Shown piece by piece: positions 1-9,533 of a DNA stretch of 64,000 nt. How positions within the stretch are numbered: position 1 is the stretch's first letter; every line of letters starts with the position of its first letter. The stretch spans positions 1-64,000 of the forward strand of contig NZ_FNHH01000018.1 of NCBI RefSeq assembly GCF_900103545.1. The letters are read 5' to 3'. A program made the position numbers and the translations under genes. Under the pieces are notes generated by a model that saw only the letters and a list, made by a program, of their open reading frames with translations, was not told the origin of the DNA and did no database searches. Source of the stretch: Daejeonella rubra. GTDB lineage: Bacteria; Bacteroidota; Bacteroidia; Sphingobacteriales; Sphingobacteriaceae.

Positions 1-82
1 TAATAAAATATGCTTACTTATTCATTATCAAATAGTTATAAACTAAAAATAATTCTTGAAAATCTGATTTCTTATATCGAAC

Positions 83-1381
83 TCACGTTAAATTAACGTT
101 TTTTACTGCCTTCTCTATTTCGGACTGTATTTCTAATAGCTGATTTCTTGCATTATCCTCTTCTATTTTAAATGCACCAATATCAACAAACCTATCAAGG
201 TAACTTAATAAGGCGATGGGATTACTTTGAGCATCTTTACTAATTCTTTCAGTTTCACCTTGACCATAGCATTCAATATGAAATTCTGTGGGTCCATCCT
301 CTAAGGTAAGATTTGACATCACACCACCCAGCGGTCGTTCCATTTGATGAAATTGGTTTGCCTTGTCCACCCAATAGAGATGTATGTTATGGGGCCATAT
401 ATCTGAGTCGACTACGGGATTTTCACTTTTTTTACCGATCAAACATTTAATAGCCTCAAATGTCGTTGACTTACCGGTTCCTCTACCTCCAATTATGCAA
501 TTCAGATTAGGACTGAAATGTATTTTATGTCCGTCTAAAAAACCTCCATCTAATACTGCAAAAGCAATCCGTGGTATGGAAGAAGGAATTTGATCTTCGA
601 TTCTTACTCTAGCGTCACTATCCTCTAGAGCTATTTTGAAGGCATTAAATGATGGTTTGTCCATTTTGAGCCTAGTGACTTTCTTTACTCCCGACGCATT
701 TCTACCCAATGCACTTAAAGTGTGTGCATCTGAATTCAGTACCCGGGCTAAGAATTGTTTTGTTCCAAGATTTAACTTTTTTATTCTTTCGTCCGCAAAC
801 ATTCTCCTATTGGAATCAACATCCTCTGATGAATAAAAAATATCTGAGTTAGCTGATTTTAATTCAAGCCCTAATAAACATTTATGACAAATAATGTCTA
901 GTTTGTGAGGCGAGCTCCCGGGATTTTCTATTTCAAAACCACTTCCAACATCAACGTGGGCAAGTATGGCAATCCCATTTAATGGCTCCAATAAATTGAG
1001 GCATTCAAGTATTGAATTCTGGCATCTAGAATTTTGAGTGTTTCTATCAACAACATTAATTCTGCCTGAAAACTTTTGTAGAGAATCTAGGTCTGGAAAA
1101 TAACACAATAGATGGCCTTGCGGCGTTGATAATTCTATACCCGGGATTACAAGCAAGGAAGTTCCTGTGCTGGCTTGTAGCGCCAAGTTTACATTAGTTA
1201 TCTCGTTGTGATCGGTAATTGCAATGATATCCAAATTTTCAGCAATGGCGCTTGCTACAATGGCACCTGCAGTCATCGAATTGTCCTTAACATCGTGAGA
1301 TCCTCCGAAGGAATGAATATGCAAATCCGCTCGATAAAATTTCGCACCATTGGGTAACGCTGATAAAGTATCAATAGACAT
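83..1381 (-). CDS. TrlF-like PHP-domain / AAA ATPase, C-terminally short
   Basis: The N-terminal half is a PHP-type metallohydrolase domain: DLHIH at residues 19-23, TDHNE at 56-60, GIE at 81-83, AHVD near 141-144 and SDAH near 217-220 supply the expected metal ligands. A P-loop, GGRGTGKS, follows at about 298-305, so an SMC/ABC-like ATPase head begins there. This order matches PHP-ATPase fusions called TrlF-like, which as I recall them are roughly twice this length. The protein stops at residue 432, just as a charged helix (probably the coiled-coil arm) begins. Walker B and the ABC signature half are missing. No continuation was found in other frames in the 82 bases before the window edge. 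It is therefore probably a truncated gene, or a split one whose other half lies outside. Its role is uncertain; nucleic-acid maintenance or defence are possibilities. Confidence 0.7.
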   Translation of the reverse strand: MSIDTLSALPNGAKFYRADLHIHSFGGSHDVKDNSMTAGAIVASAIAENLDIIAITDHNEITNVNLALQASTGTSLLVIPGIELSTPQGHLLCYFPDLDSLQKFSGRINVVDRNTQNSRCQNSILECLNLLEPLNGIAILAHVDVGSGFEIENPGSSPHKLDIICHKCLLGLELKSANSDIFYSSEDVDSNRRMFADERIKKLNLGTKQFLARVLNSDAHTLSALGRNASGVKKVTRLKMDKPSFNAFKIALEDSDARVRIEDQIPSSIPRIAFAVLDGGFLDGHKIHFSPNLNCIIGGRGTGKSTTFEAIKCLIGKKSENPVVDSDIWPHNIHLYWVDKANQFHQMERPLGGVMSNLTLEDGPTEFHIECYGQGETERISKDAQSNPIALLSYLDRFVDIGAFKIEEDNARNQLLEIQSEIEKAVKNVNLT

Positions 1382-1820
1382 TTTCGTGCATTTAGGTAAG
1401 CAATAAGTACTTAGCAGTAACTGACTGGTTTTTAATAAGATTTGTGCTGCCCTTACATATCAAATCTATTTAAATGTAACAATATTTTTATTACATTTTA
1501 TTATTGTAGTCTAAACAGTAGGCTTGCCTAAAAATAGTCGAAGGGAGTAGAAATTTCAAATAATACTTTTCAATTCGAGGATATAATGTATTGGTTCAAC
1601 GCAAATATCGTCACTCGAATATCTTCTACCAAAGTAGGTCAAGATATAGAATAGTGTGAAAAGACTCATAGGGGTTTAAGGCCGGTAAATGTTGGACAAG
1701 TATTTCTGACTTTTTCATATTTATTTTATTAAGTAACTGAAAATCAGTACACATTACTTTCTGTATTGGAAAATAACCTCGTTGCTCAAAGAAGCATAAT
1801 CCCGGTTTTTTATAGCATAG

Positions 1821-1888
1821 GCGAGGGGTCAGGAGACTCCTTTTTATTGGAAATCCGTAGAGTGCTGCGCGAAACCCGACGGATAGCA
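1821..1888 (+). repeat. Dispersed two-hairpin repeat, copy 1
   Basis: This copy contains GGGGTCAGGAGACTCC, a near-perfect hairpin, then TTATTGGAAATCCG and a second hairpin closed by ATCCGT and ACGGAT. The same order is seen at 4065-4130 (same strand) and 11532-11604 (opposite strand). The element is about 70 bases, has no coding capacity and lies between genes. REP-like or MITE-like is the best description. Confidence 0.7.
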
Positions 1889-2024
1889 CAATTAGATTAG
1901 GATCAGTAGAGTGAGTACTTGGGACTTCTGATTTATATATCAGAAAAAATTTAACTTAAAGAATAAAAATATGAGATCTGTTAAAACAAAAGGTCTCATA
2001 AATAGTTTATTAAAAACATCTATT

Positions 2025-2190
2025 AATTGAGCCGGCATGAGCTCAATTGAATAAGGGTATAAAATTTCATCAGGAGCATGCTGGTGACTGAAATTTTAAA
2101 CTATTATAAAATGAAACAATCATGATTTCGCCAAAACCCGGAGGGCTATGATTATCAAATCATGATCGCCCTATCTACCGGCAGGCAGGT
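2025..2190 (+). promoter_or_regulatory. Cluster of inverted repeats before the lipoprotein gene
   Basis: Perfect arms AATTGAGC (2025-2032) and GCTCAATT (2041-2048) are followed by perfect 10-base arms TAAAATTTCA (2060-2069) and TGAAATTTTA (2089-2098). A direct repeat of AATCATGAT (2118-2126 and 2158-2166) and short GGGC/GCCC arms come next. The cluster ends about 30 bases before the lipoprotein start. It could be a structured leader, a terminator/attenuator set, or degenerate repeat DNA. No known riboswitch class is recognised. Confidence 0.4.
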
Positions 2191-2222
2191 TCATCGCCAC
2201 TGAAACGTAAAAGTTAAATAAA

Positions 2223-3641
2223 ATGAAAAACATTATTAAATCTGCATTAATTCCAAGCCTGGTATTAATTCTCGGTTTTACTTCCTGTAAAAAAGACTCA
2301 GCTAATCTAATTGATGTAAATCCATTAACTCCTGAAAATATAATTCTAAGCGGGGAGATAAAATCCAGCTTAAGCCTTAAGGAAAATTCAACTTATACCT
2401 TAAAAGGGCGTGTATCTGTGATAAATAATTCCGTGTTAACTATTCCGGCGGGAACACAGATTTTGGTGGAGAGTGCTGCAACAGCACTTGATAAAGGAGC
2501 CTTGATCATCAGCAGAGGCTCTAAGATCAATATAAACGGTACGAAAGAAAAACCTGTTGTGTTTACTTCAGCGGCAACTTCAAAAGCTCCGGGCGACTGG
2601 ATTGGAATCATTGTAATGGGTAAAGCATCAACAAATGGTCCCGGTGGAATGCTTAATATTGCTGGCCATGCTGTTAATGTTGATTCACAATTCGGTGGAT
2701 CAGACGATACAGATAATTCGGGCTCAATTAAATATCTCCGTATAGAATACGCAGGGGGCCTTAACCCAGCTCAGGAAGAGGAGTGGGCTCTGGATATGAC
2801 CAGCGGTTTGAGCCTGAATGGTGTTGGATCCGGTACTACCATTGAGAATGTAATGGTGAAACATTCCCGTGATGATGCCTTTCAATTTGTTGGAGGTACC
2901 GTGAATGCAAAATACCTGATTGCCTATAATAATGGCGATGATAACTTTGATTTCGACCGGGGATACAGAGGCAAATTGCAATTTATTATTTCGTATAACC
3001 CAACTGGCTCTGCGGTTGCTATACGTGCACATGGAATGGAGAGTTTGAATGATAAAGATGCGTCCGATATAATGCCTTATACAAGACCAGTAATTTCTAA
3101 TATGACCATTATTGGTCCGGAGGGCATAGATATCGATATGACCCACCAAAACCAGGGGATCTATATCAGAAAAAACACAAGGTTTAATGTACAAAATTCC
3201 ATTATAGCCGGGTATTCAAATGGTGGATTAATGCTATGTCCCAGAACCAAACCGCTTTTACTTAATAATCTGGGTTCTGAGTTTAAATACAACCTCGTGA
3301 ATGCCGATATCCAGACAAGATCCTTTACATATGATGACGGACCAAGTGGAATAGTTATCATACCGGATCCTGAAGTAAGCGGATATGCAGTCCAGCTGCA
3401 GGATAATGTAATTCAAAAACAATCTATAAATAGAAATAAAATTGTAGGGACAACGGATCTTCAATTAAAACGTGTGTACATGAGCTCTCCGGATCTCACA
3501 CCAGAAGCGGGATCCCCGGCATTGATCAGTGCCAATCTAAGTGGTGCAGACTTTTCCACGTTCTTTACCGCAGCAGCACATGTAGGAGCCATAGGGACTG
3601 ATAACTGGACTGCATCCGGGGTTTGGGCAAACTGGCAATAA
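2223..3641 (+). CDS. Beta-helix surface lipoprotein
   Basis: The protein begins with a lipoprotein signal ending GFTSC, with the acylated Cys at residue 22, followed by KKD, a charged stretch like those that direct lipoproteins to the cell surface in Bacteroidota. The mature part has the pattern of a right-handed parallel beta-helix: a capping region near residues 45-130 (TYTLKGRVSVINNSVLTIPAG, GALIISRGSKININGT), then repeated short strands with Asn/Gly turns to about residue 400. The C-terminus (SGVWANWQ) ends in aromatic residues as in many related secreted proteins. No catalytic signature is visible, so binding or a structural role at the surface is as likely as enzymatic activity. It stands alone after a structured leader, with no operon partner. 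Confidence 0.7.
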   Translation: MKNIIKSALIPSLVLILGFTSCKKDSANLIDVNPLTPENIILSGEIKSSLSLKENSTYTLKGRVSVINNSVLTIPAGTQILVESAATALDKGALIISRGSKININGTKEKPVVFTSAATSKAPGDWIGIIVMGKASTNGPGGMLNIAGHAVNVDSQFGGSDDTDNSGSIKYLRIEYAGGLNPAQEEEWALDMTSGLSLNGVGSGTTIENVMVKHSRDDAFQFVGGTVNAKYLIAYNNGDDNFDFDRGYRGKLQFIISYNPTGSAVAIRAHGMESLNDKDASDIMPYTRPVISNMTIIGPEGIDIDMTHQNQGIYIRKNTRFNVQNSIIAGYSNGGLMLCPRTKPLLLNNLGSEFKYNLVNADIQTRSFTYDDGPSGIVIIPDPEVSGYAVQLQDNVIQKQSINRNKIVGTTDLQLKRVYMSSPDLTPEAGSPALISANLSGADFSTFFTAAAHVGAIGTDNWTASGVWANWQ

Positions 3642-4275
3642 TGGTTTACCGAACCAAGGGTGTCTGTTGCCTGAAAATTTAAGATCTATCGTAATAAAGG
3701 TTCTTTAATCTGCCTGATCAATATTGACCAATTTTCCGCTGTTTAGTGTAGCGCTCATCGGATTGTTAAATTCATAAGAGTCCTAAGACTTGTCTTTATT
3801 TTTTATCTTCTATTAATCAATTATTTACACTATTAGTAGTTCCAATATTGTCAAGCTATAACTTTACCAAAGAATTAATAAAGTAAAGGGATAGCTTTAC
3901 AATATTTTGCCAGATCATAAGTTTAAGAAACCTGCTTACAATAAAAGGCCACCTTCGGGGACATTTAAGTTCCATTGTAACATTAACTCTCATTGCAACC
4001 TATACCAGGTGTAATTTTAAATAAGTTTTTAGTTCGATACCAGGTTTTAATTGATATTATTTATAAGGTGAGGAGCCGGGAGACTTCACCTTATTGGAAG
4101 GTAGAGCGCTGTACTTAAACGATGGATAGTGTATTGGACATTGCCCTGGGATTACGAACAATGAGATTCTGAGCCCGCAGCCGGTGAATTTCCTGAAAAC
4201 AAAAAACCCATGTAAATGTTCTGTTTAGATATCAACTTACGCTATTCTAATCTGAATTTTTTAAACAAAAAAATC
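3642..4275. other. Intergenic region with repeat copy 2
   Basis: About 630 AT-rich bases lie between the beta-helix lipoprotein and the copper lipoprotein. The only structured element recognised is the second copy of the dispersed repeat at about 4065-4130. No open frame with protein character was found, and no convincing terminator follows the upstream gene. Confidence 0.55.
4065..4130 (+). repeat. Dispersed two-hairpin repeat, copy 2
   Basis: This is the most diverged copy. AAGGTG and CACCTT close the first hairpin around GGAGCCGGGAGACT, followed by TTATTGGAA, TAGAGCGCTG and GATGGATAG in the same order as copy 1. The stem sequence differs from the other copies but can still pair, which suggests the fold rather than the sequence is kept. 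Confidence 0.6.
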
Positions 4276-4638
4276 ATGAACGTATTTAAAAAAATCGCCT
4301 TGGTGATCACTGTAATTGTCATGTTCGCCTCCTGTCAATCCAAACCAGATGTAAATAAGATTCTTGCCAATAATGAGACAAGAAAGGAATTGATTGATTC
4401 TATTGCTACCAATAGCAAAATGTCTAATGAAATGATGGAAGCTCTGATGAACCGGAAGAACGGTAACATGATGCAGGAGTATCATCAAAAGATGATGAAA
4501 ATGATGAAAGATAATCCGGAAATGAAGAAAAATATGATGGAAATGTCTAAGTCTGATTCAAGTATGGTGTGCCCAATGTGTGGTAAGATGATGGGAAATG
4601 ATCATATGATGGATACAATTAAAAAAATGCATGATTAA
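4276..4638 (+). CDS. Met-rich copper-associated lipoprotein
   Basis: The ATG at 4276 is preferred over an upstream in-frame ATG at 4216 because it gives a clean lipoprotein signal, MNVFKKIALVITVIVMFASC, with Cys at residue 20. The mature 100 residues are very rich in Met, Lys and His (MMEALMNRK, QKMMKMMKD, MMEMSK) and end with a CPMCGKMMG motif. Met clusters and a CPxCG pair are typical of periplasmic Cu(I)/Ag(I) binding proteins. The gene lies 124 bases before a CPH-type copper P-type ATPase whose N-terminus carries the similar CPICGMD motif. It is likely an envelope copper chaperone or buffer. Function is inferred from composition and context; no characterised family is firmly recognised. 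Confidence 0.7.
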   Translation: MNVFKKIALVITVIVMFASCQSKPDVNKILANNETRKELIDSIATNSKMSNEMMEALMNRKNGNMMQEYHQKMMKMMKDNPEMKKNMMEMSKSDSSMVCPMCGKMMGNDHMMDTIKKMHD

Positions 4639-4762
4639 TTAAGGCAAACATTGCCGAAAAGGAATATTAGTATCAATTTTATCATGAACAAAATGAATAA
4701 AGGTTTTTAAATATCCTGCTAAACAGATTGTTTTTGGGTTCCCAATAGGATAAAGTCAAAGT

Positions 4763-6880
4763 ATGAAGCAGCAACGCTTAAAAGAAAAATTTACTTGCCC
4801 AATGCACCCTCAAATCGAGGAAGATAAGCCAGGTAAATGTCCCATTTGTGGAATGGACTTAGTACCGGTAAAAACTGAAAACATTAAGGTTGTTTCAGAT
4901 CATCATCATGAAAATCATGCTTCCATGGGCCATGAAGGACATGATCATGCTGGCATGATCGCTGATTTTCGAAAAAGGTTTTATGTGGTTTTGGTTCTTA
5001 CGGTTCCCATCATGCTGCTTTCTGAAATGATCCAGCATTGGCTGGGGGTTGACTGGCGGTTTATCGGTTCGCAATATCTGTTATTTGCTTTGTCAAGCAT
5101 TGTTTATTTGTATGGAGGAAGACCTTTTTTAAAAGGGCTGGTTGATGAGGTGAAATCAAGAAATCCGGGAATGATGTTCCTGATTGGTTTTGCCATATCA
5201 GTAGCTTATATCTACAGTGTAGCCATAGTGTTTGGTTTGCAGGGGATGGATTTCTTTTGGGAGCTAACCACCCTGATTCTAATAATGCTTTTAGGACACT
5301 GGATTGAGATGAAATCTGTTGCAGGTGCCTCAAAAGAACTGGAGCTGTTGGTACAGTTAATGCCTTCAGATGCTCATATGGTGATGCCGGATAAGGTTCA
5401 CGATGTAAAAACTGATACACTTAAGGAAGCTGATATTATTCTGGTAAAGCCGGGCGAGAAAGTTGCGGCAGATGGGATAGTATTAGAAGGTGAAAGCTAT
5501 TTAAATGAAAGTATGCTAACCGGAGAGTCAAAGCCGGTGTTAAAAGTAAAGGGCGATAAAGTAATTGCCGGTTCTGTTAATGGGAATGGTTCATTTAAGG
5601 TCACTGTAACACATGCAGCAAAAGATTCCTATCTCTCGCAAGTGGTGAAGCTCGTTAATGATGCACAAAAATCAAAGTCTAAAACTCAGTTATTAGCCGA
5701 TACAGCCGCCAGATGGTTAACAATTATTGCCCTGGTTTCAGGTATTGTGACTTTTCTGTATTGGTATTTAACAGGTCAAACCTTAGCGTTCGCAATGGAG
5801 CGTATGGTTACAGTCATCGTGATCTGTTGCCCGCATGCTTTAGGTCTTGCAGTACCTCTGGTTGTTGCTAAATCAACTGCTTTATCAGCAAAAAGCGGCT
5901 TACTGATCAAAAATCGTACAGCTTTTGAAAATTCGAGAAAGATTACAACCATCGTGTTTGATAAAACAGGTACTCTTACTGTGGGAAAATTCCAGGTTTC
6001 AAAGATCGTTTCCCTGCAAAAAGAATTAAATGAAGATGAAATCATTCGTTTGGTATCTGCTTTAGAGCAACAATCTGAACATCCCATTGCAACAGGTATT
6101 TTGCAGAAGGTAAAGGATCTGGGAATTACAATTCCTTCAACAGAAAAATTTAAGGCGATAACCGGGAAAGGAGTTGAAGCCACTGTTGATGGCAAAAAAA
6201 TCATGGTTGTTAGTCCGGGTTATTTAACAGAAACTAACTTATCTCTTCCTGCTGGTTTCAAAGCCAATGAAACAGAAACTGTTGTATTTGTGATCATCAA
6301 TAAAGAATTGGCAGGATATATTGCCTTATCAGATGAGATTCGTCCGGAATCAGCTGAAGCCATTCAAATCTTAAAGAAAAACAACATCAGGTCTATTTTA
6401 CTAACGGGTGACAACGTCCGGGTAGCGAAAAGCGTCAGTAACGCATTAGGAATGGATAGCTTTATTGCTGAAGTCTTACCTCACGAAAAATTAGAGAAGA
6501 TAAAGGACTTACAGAAAAAAGGTGAATTTGTAGCGATGACAGGTGATGGAGTTAATGATGCACCTGCTCTTGCACAAGCTGATATTGGCATTGCTGTGGG
6601 TTCTGGAAGTGATATTGCTGCAGAGACAGCCGGAATTATTCTGGTCAACAGCAACCCTCTGGATATTGTGAGTTTAATTCTTTTTGGGAAAGCAACATAT
6701 AGAAAAATGATACAAAATCTGGCCTGGGCAACGGGTTACAATTTAATCGCCCTTCCTTTGGCCGCCGGGGTACTTTATAATCAGGGTATTTTATTGAGCC
6801 CTGCAACTGGTGCAGTATTAATGACTGTAAGTACTGTAGTTGTAGCTATTAATGCAAGCTTATTGAAAATAAAGAGTTAA
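4763..6880 (+). CDS. copB: CPH-type (CopB-like) copper-exporting P-type ATPase
   Basis: This inner-membrane P1B ATPase has 705 residues. The N-terminus carries a small metal-binding domain (TCPMHP at 11-16, CPICGMD at 26-32) and a His-rich stretch (HHHENHASMGHEGHDHAG, 47-64). The actuator motif TGES is at 253-256, the transmembrane metal motif CPH at 356-358, the phosphorylation motif DKTGT at 400-404, and TGDGVND lies in the hinge. CPH rather than CPC is the mark of the CopB group, associated with Cu(II)/Cu(I)/Ag(I) efflux. It probably forms a copper-resistance unit with the Met-rich lipoprotein upstream. A bidirectional terminator hairpin follows at 6912-6948. Confidence 0.92.
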   Translation: MKQQRLKEKFTCPMHPQIEEDKPGKCPICGMDLVPVKTENIKVVSDHHHENHASMGHEGHDHAGMIADFRKRFYVVLVLTVPIMLLSEMIQHWLGVDWRFIGSQYLLFALSSIVYLYGGRPFLKGLVDEVKSRNPGMMFLIGFAISVAYIYSVAIVFGLQGMDFFWELTTLILIMLLGHWIEMKSVAGASKELELLVQLMPSDAHMVMPDKVHDVKTDTLKEADIILVKPGEKVAADGIVLEGESYLNESMLTGESKPVLKVKGDKVIAGSVNGNGSFKVTVTHAAKDSYLSQVVKLVNDAQKSKSKTQLLADTAARWLTIIALVSGIVTFLYWYLTGQTLAFAMERMVTVIVICCPHALGLAVPLVVAKSTALSAKSGLLIKNRTAFENSRKITTIVFDKTGTLTVGKFQVSKIVSLQKELNEDEIIRLVSALEQQSEHPIATGILQKVKDLGITIPSTEKFKAITGKGVEATVDGKKIMVVSPGYLTETNLSLPAGFKANETETVVFVIINKELAGYIALSDEIRPESAEAIQILKKNNIRSILLTGDNVRVAKSVSNALGMDSFIAEVLPHEKLEKIKDLQKKGEFVAMTGDGVNDAPALAQADIGIAVGSGSDIAAETAGIILVNSNPLDIVSLILFGKATYRKMIQNLAWATGYNLIALPLAAGVLYNQGILLSPATGAVLMTVSTVVVAINASLLKIKS

Positions 6881-6911
6881 TGCTTTATTTATATTCCAGG
6901 AGGATTGTATA

Positions 6912-6948
6912 AAAAAAGCCCCGCGTATGATGCGGAGCTTTCAAAAAA
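6912..6948. terminator. Bidirectional rho-independent terminator
   Basis: Arms AAAGCCCCGC and GCGGAGCTTT pair around a short loop and are flanked by A-runs on the left and right, so each strand reads a hairpin followed by U-rich sequence. It sits between the converging copper ATPase and TonB receptor genes and can end both. Confidence 0.85.
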
Positions 6949-6962
6949 ATTGTTATCTGAGC

Positions 6963-9533
6963 TTAGAGTGCATAACGAAGGGTAAGTCCATAGGTTCTTG
7001 GGTCGCCAAGTACGCCCGCATAATGACCTGCATTACCACCTGCCGGTAAAAGCTGTTCGAAATAATCCTTGTTAAAAAGGTTACGTCCCCATACATAAGC
7101 TGATAAACCCCTGGTAGCTTTATATCCGATTCTGGCATTCAAAAGTGTATAACCATCAATATTGAGATAGGCTGAAGGTGATGGGCTTGAAGAGAATGAG
7201 GAACGGTAATAGCCATCTATAGCAGTAAAAAATTTTGCTTCCTTATTAAAGAATTTAGTCGGGGTATTATACTCACCGCCCAATGATCCTGCCCATTTTG
7301 AGATTCCCGGAAGTTGACCTCCAGAGATATCTTTAAATGCCACCTGCACGCCCCCAACTGTTAAACCGGTTTCTTCAAGAGGTAGAGGTGCATTAGTAAA
7401 ACGAACATATTTTGCATCAGTATAGGCCGCCGCTCCGTTGAATGAGAAGTGCTGGTTAGCTTTTATCGTTGCGTCCAGTTCAAGTCCATTTACATTCACC
7501 TTCTCTGCGTTTGCGATATATCCGCGGTTAACACCCAGTTGCGGTGATTGAACATTGGTCTGGTAATCTTTGATATCTGAGTTATGGAATGTAAGGTTCA
7601 ATGTAAAGTTATCAGCCGGTGTGCTTTTTATTCCAAGTTCATAATGCTTTGTATCCTCTGGTCTGATAACTGCCAAATCAGTTGCCGCTGCTCCATTGAC
7701 AGTAGGAAGGCCTGCCACGTTTACACCGACAGGTTTGAAACTGGTTGAATAGGTTGCAAAAGCATTTAATCGGTTACCTGGTCTGTAGGAAGCAGTAAGT
7801 GAATAAGTGAAATTTTTCTCATCGGCACTGGCTAAATATGATTGATTACTATAAACTCCATTCTTAATGGCAAGTAATGCAGCATCAGTAGTTTGCAATC
7901 CACCCCTGGCAACCCGGTTGTAGTCCACATCCTTATTGTCGTAGTTAATGCGGACCCCAGGCAGGATGTGAAATCCTTTAGCGAATTCCCAGTCTATACT
8001 TGCAAAAGCTGCAGCACTTTGAGATTTAATAGAAGCGTTGGTGTATATTCCATATCCTTCCAGGAGTCCCGGTGTTTTCCAAAGGGTGCTGGTTGAACTT
8101 TGAGAAAAACGCCATTGTGCTGTTCCTGACTCCTCAGTTCCATTTATTTTTACTTCCTGATCAATGTAAAATATTCCTACTACACCGCTAAGTTTTTCTG
8201 TCAGTTGACCGGCATAACGAACTTCCTGCGACCAGTTACGATGCTCTGCAGGATTTTGAGATTTTGCCAAAGCCTGCAAACCTGTAAAGTCTCTGTCATT
8301 TGATGGATCCCAGTTCCAGTAACGCCATGCAGTTGTGGAAGTGAGGGTACCCGGACCTAATTTTGTTTCAGCGTTCAATGAAATACCGCCCAGCTCATTT
8401 CCCGAATTCCAGGGTGTATCATGGTCTATTTTACGGTCGAATGCATTCAGACTTGGAAGTGTATAATTAAGATCAGCAATGATTGCATTGAACTGACGGT
8501 AAGCTGGTCGGAGAGTAGGAACAACTCCTGCAACTACCTGGGCATAACCATCAGGTTGCTGGTCGGATGCATCTGCGGCCAGTGTGATGAAGGTATTCTC
8601 AGAAGGTTTGTATAGCAACTGTCCGCGAAAACCCAGATTATTAATATCATTGGTGTATTTTCCGGTCCGCACGTTCTCAACTACACCATTACGCTGTGTG
8701 CCTGAAAAAGAGAGACGCGCCGCAATTTTTTTACTGATTGGGCCTGTTACGGAGGCTTTTGTCTGGATGTATCCATAATTACCGAAGCTGGTTTCGAAAC
8801 TGTAATCAGGAGTGAAGCTTGCTTTGCGGGTTACTATATTAAAGGCACCTGCGCTGGTGTTTTTTCCGAATAATGTTCCTTGTGGTCCGCGCAATACTTC
8901 GATACGATCAATGTCAATAAAATCGAGGGTAGCAGCTGCAGGGCGTGCATAATAAACTCCATCAACGTAATAGCCCACACCAGGATCAAGACCGTCATTG
9001 GTAAGCCCGAATGGTGAGCCTATTCCCCTGATGTTAACACCGGTATTTCTCGGATTGGAAGTATACATCTGAATGGATGGTATCAGCTCTTTCACTCTGG
9101 TTACATTGAATGAACCGGATTCTTCAATTTGGGCTCTGCCCACCACCGAAATCGGAATAGGGACATCCTGAAGGACCTCTGAACGGCGTCTTGAAGTAAC
9201 TACAATTTCTTCAAGAAGTGCATCGTCTACAAGAGTTAACTGTACAGGTGTTTTATCAAATCTCAGGATCTGGAAATCCTGGGGTTTGAAACCAACAAAA
9301 GTAGCCCTGATGAAGAACGGCGGCTCCTGGCTTACACTTAGTCTGAACTGGCCAATTGAATCTGCTTTTGTAAAAATTGAGGTTCCTCTTACAGCTACGG
9401 TGGCCCCTGGCAAAGGTAGGCCTTTGGTGTCTTTAACCACTCCCAAAATAACTTGCTGAGCGAATGAAGAGGTATTTTGAATCAGAAAAATGATGAGTAG
9501 AAGGAATTTTATTTTATAAGACAAATATTTCAT
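6963..9533 (-). CDS. TonB-dependent outer membrane receptor, siderophore type
   Basis: The 856-residue precursor has a signal peptide ending at SSFAQQ (about residue 26), a CarboxypepD_reg-like domain (about 28-110, VILGVVKDTKGLPLPGATV), then a plug domain (about 115-240) with DVPIPISVVG, NIRGIG and IEVLRGPQGTLFGKNTSAG, and a 22-strand-type beta-barrel to the C-terminal YGLTLRYAL. The plug motifs match the iron-complex/catecholate receptor family rather than the SusC family. No susD neighbour is present. The substrate cannot be read from the sequence; an iron chelate or another small ligand is likely. The neighbouring copper genes converge on it and share a terminator, so co-regulation is not implied. 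Confidence 0.9.
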   Translation of the reverse strand: MKYLSYKIKFLLLIIFLIQNTSSFAQQVILGVVKDTKGLPLPGATVAVRGTSIFTKADSIGQFRLSVSQEPPFFIRATFVGFKPQDFQILRFDKTPVQLTLVDDALLEEIVVTSRRRSEVLQDVPIPISVVGRAQIEESGSFNVTRVKELIPSIQMYTSNPRNTGVNIRGIGSPFGLTNDGLDPGVGYYVDGVYYARPAAATLDFIDIDRIEVLRGPQGTLFGKNTSAGAFNIVTRKASFTPDYSFETSFGNYGYIQTKASVTGPISKKIAARLSFSGTQRNGVVENVRTGKYTNDINNLGFRGQLLYKPSENTFITLAADASDQQPDGYAQVVAGVVPTLRPAYRQFNAIIADLNYTLPSLNAFDRKIDHDTPWNSGNELGGISLNAETKLGPGTLTSTTAWRYWNWDPSNDRDFTGLQALAKSQNPAEHRNWSQEVRYAGQLTEKLSGVVGIFYIDQEVKINGTEESGTAQWRFSQSSTSTLWKTPGLLEGYGIYTNASIKSQSAAAFASIDWEFAKGFHILPGVRINYDNKDVDYNRVARGGLQTTDAALLAIKNGVYSNQSYLASADEKNFTYSLTASYRPGNRLNAFATYSTSFKPVGVNVAGLPTVNGAAATDLAVIRPEDTKHYELGIKSTPADNFTLNLTFHNSDIKDYQTNVQSPQLGVNRGYIANAEKVNVNGLELDATIKANQHFSFNGAAAYTDAKYVRFTNAPLPLEETGLTVGGVQVAFKDISGGQLPGISKWAGSLGGEYNTPTKFFNKEAKFFTAIDGYYRSSFSSSPSPSAYLNIDGYTLLNARIGYKATRGLSAYVWGRNLFNKDYFEQLLPAGGNAGHYAGVLGDPRTYGLTLRYAL

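Larger units (their letters stand above)
1382..2222. other. Long intergenic region with a repeat and a structured leader
   Basis: This 841-base AT-rich stretch separates the minus-strand TrlF-like gene from the plus-strand lipoprotein gene. It holds one copy of the dispersed two-hairpin repeat (about 1821-1888) and a run of inverted repeats (about 2025-2190) just before the lipoprotein gene. An 87-codon minus-strand frame at 1626-1889 spans the repeat and has no recognisable protein character, so it is not called. No tRNA was seen. Confidence 0.6.

Noticed and set aside
83..1381. Defence island around the TrlF-like gene
   Set aside because: No other defence-related gene lies within the next 11 kb; only the single truncated gene is visible.
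1626..1889. 87-codon minus-strand frame
   Set aside because: It runs through the dispersed repeat and has no recognisable protein pattern or start context.
2724..3194. 156-codon minus-strand frame
   Set aside because: It is antisense to the well-supported beta-helix lipoprotein and has a Cys/His/Ile-rich random composition.
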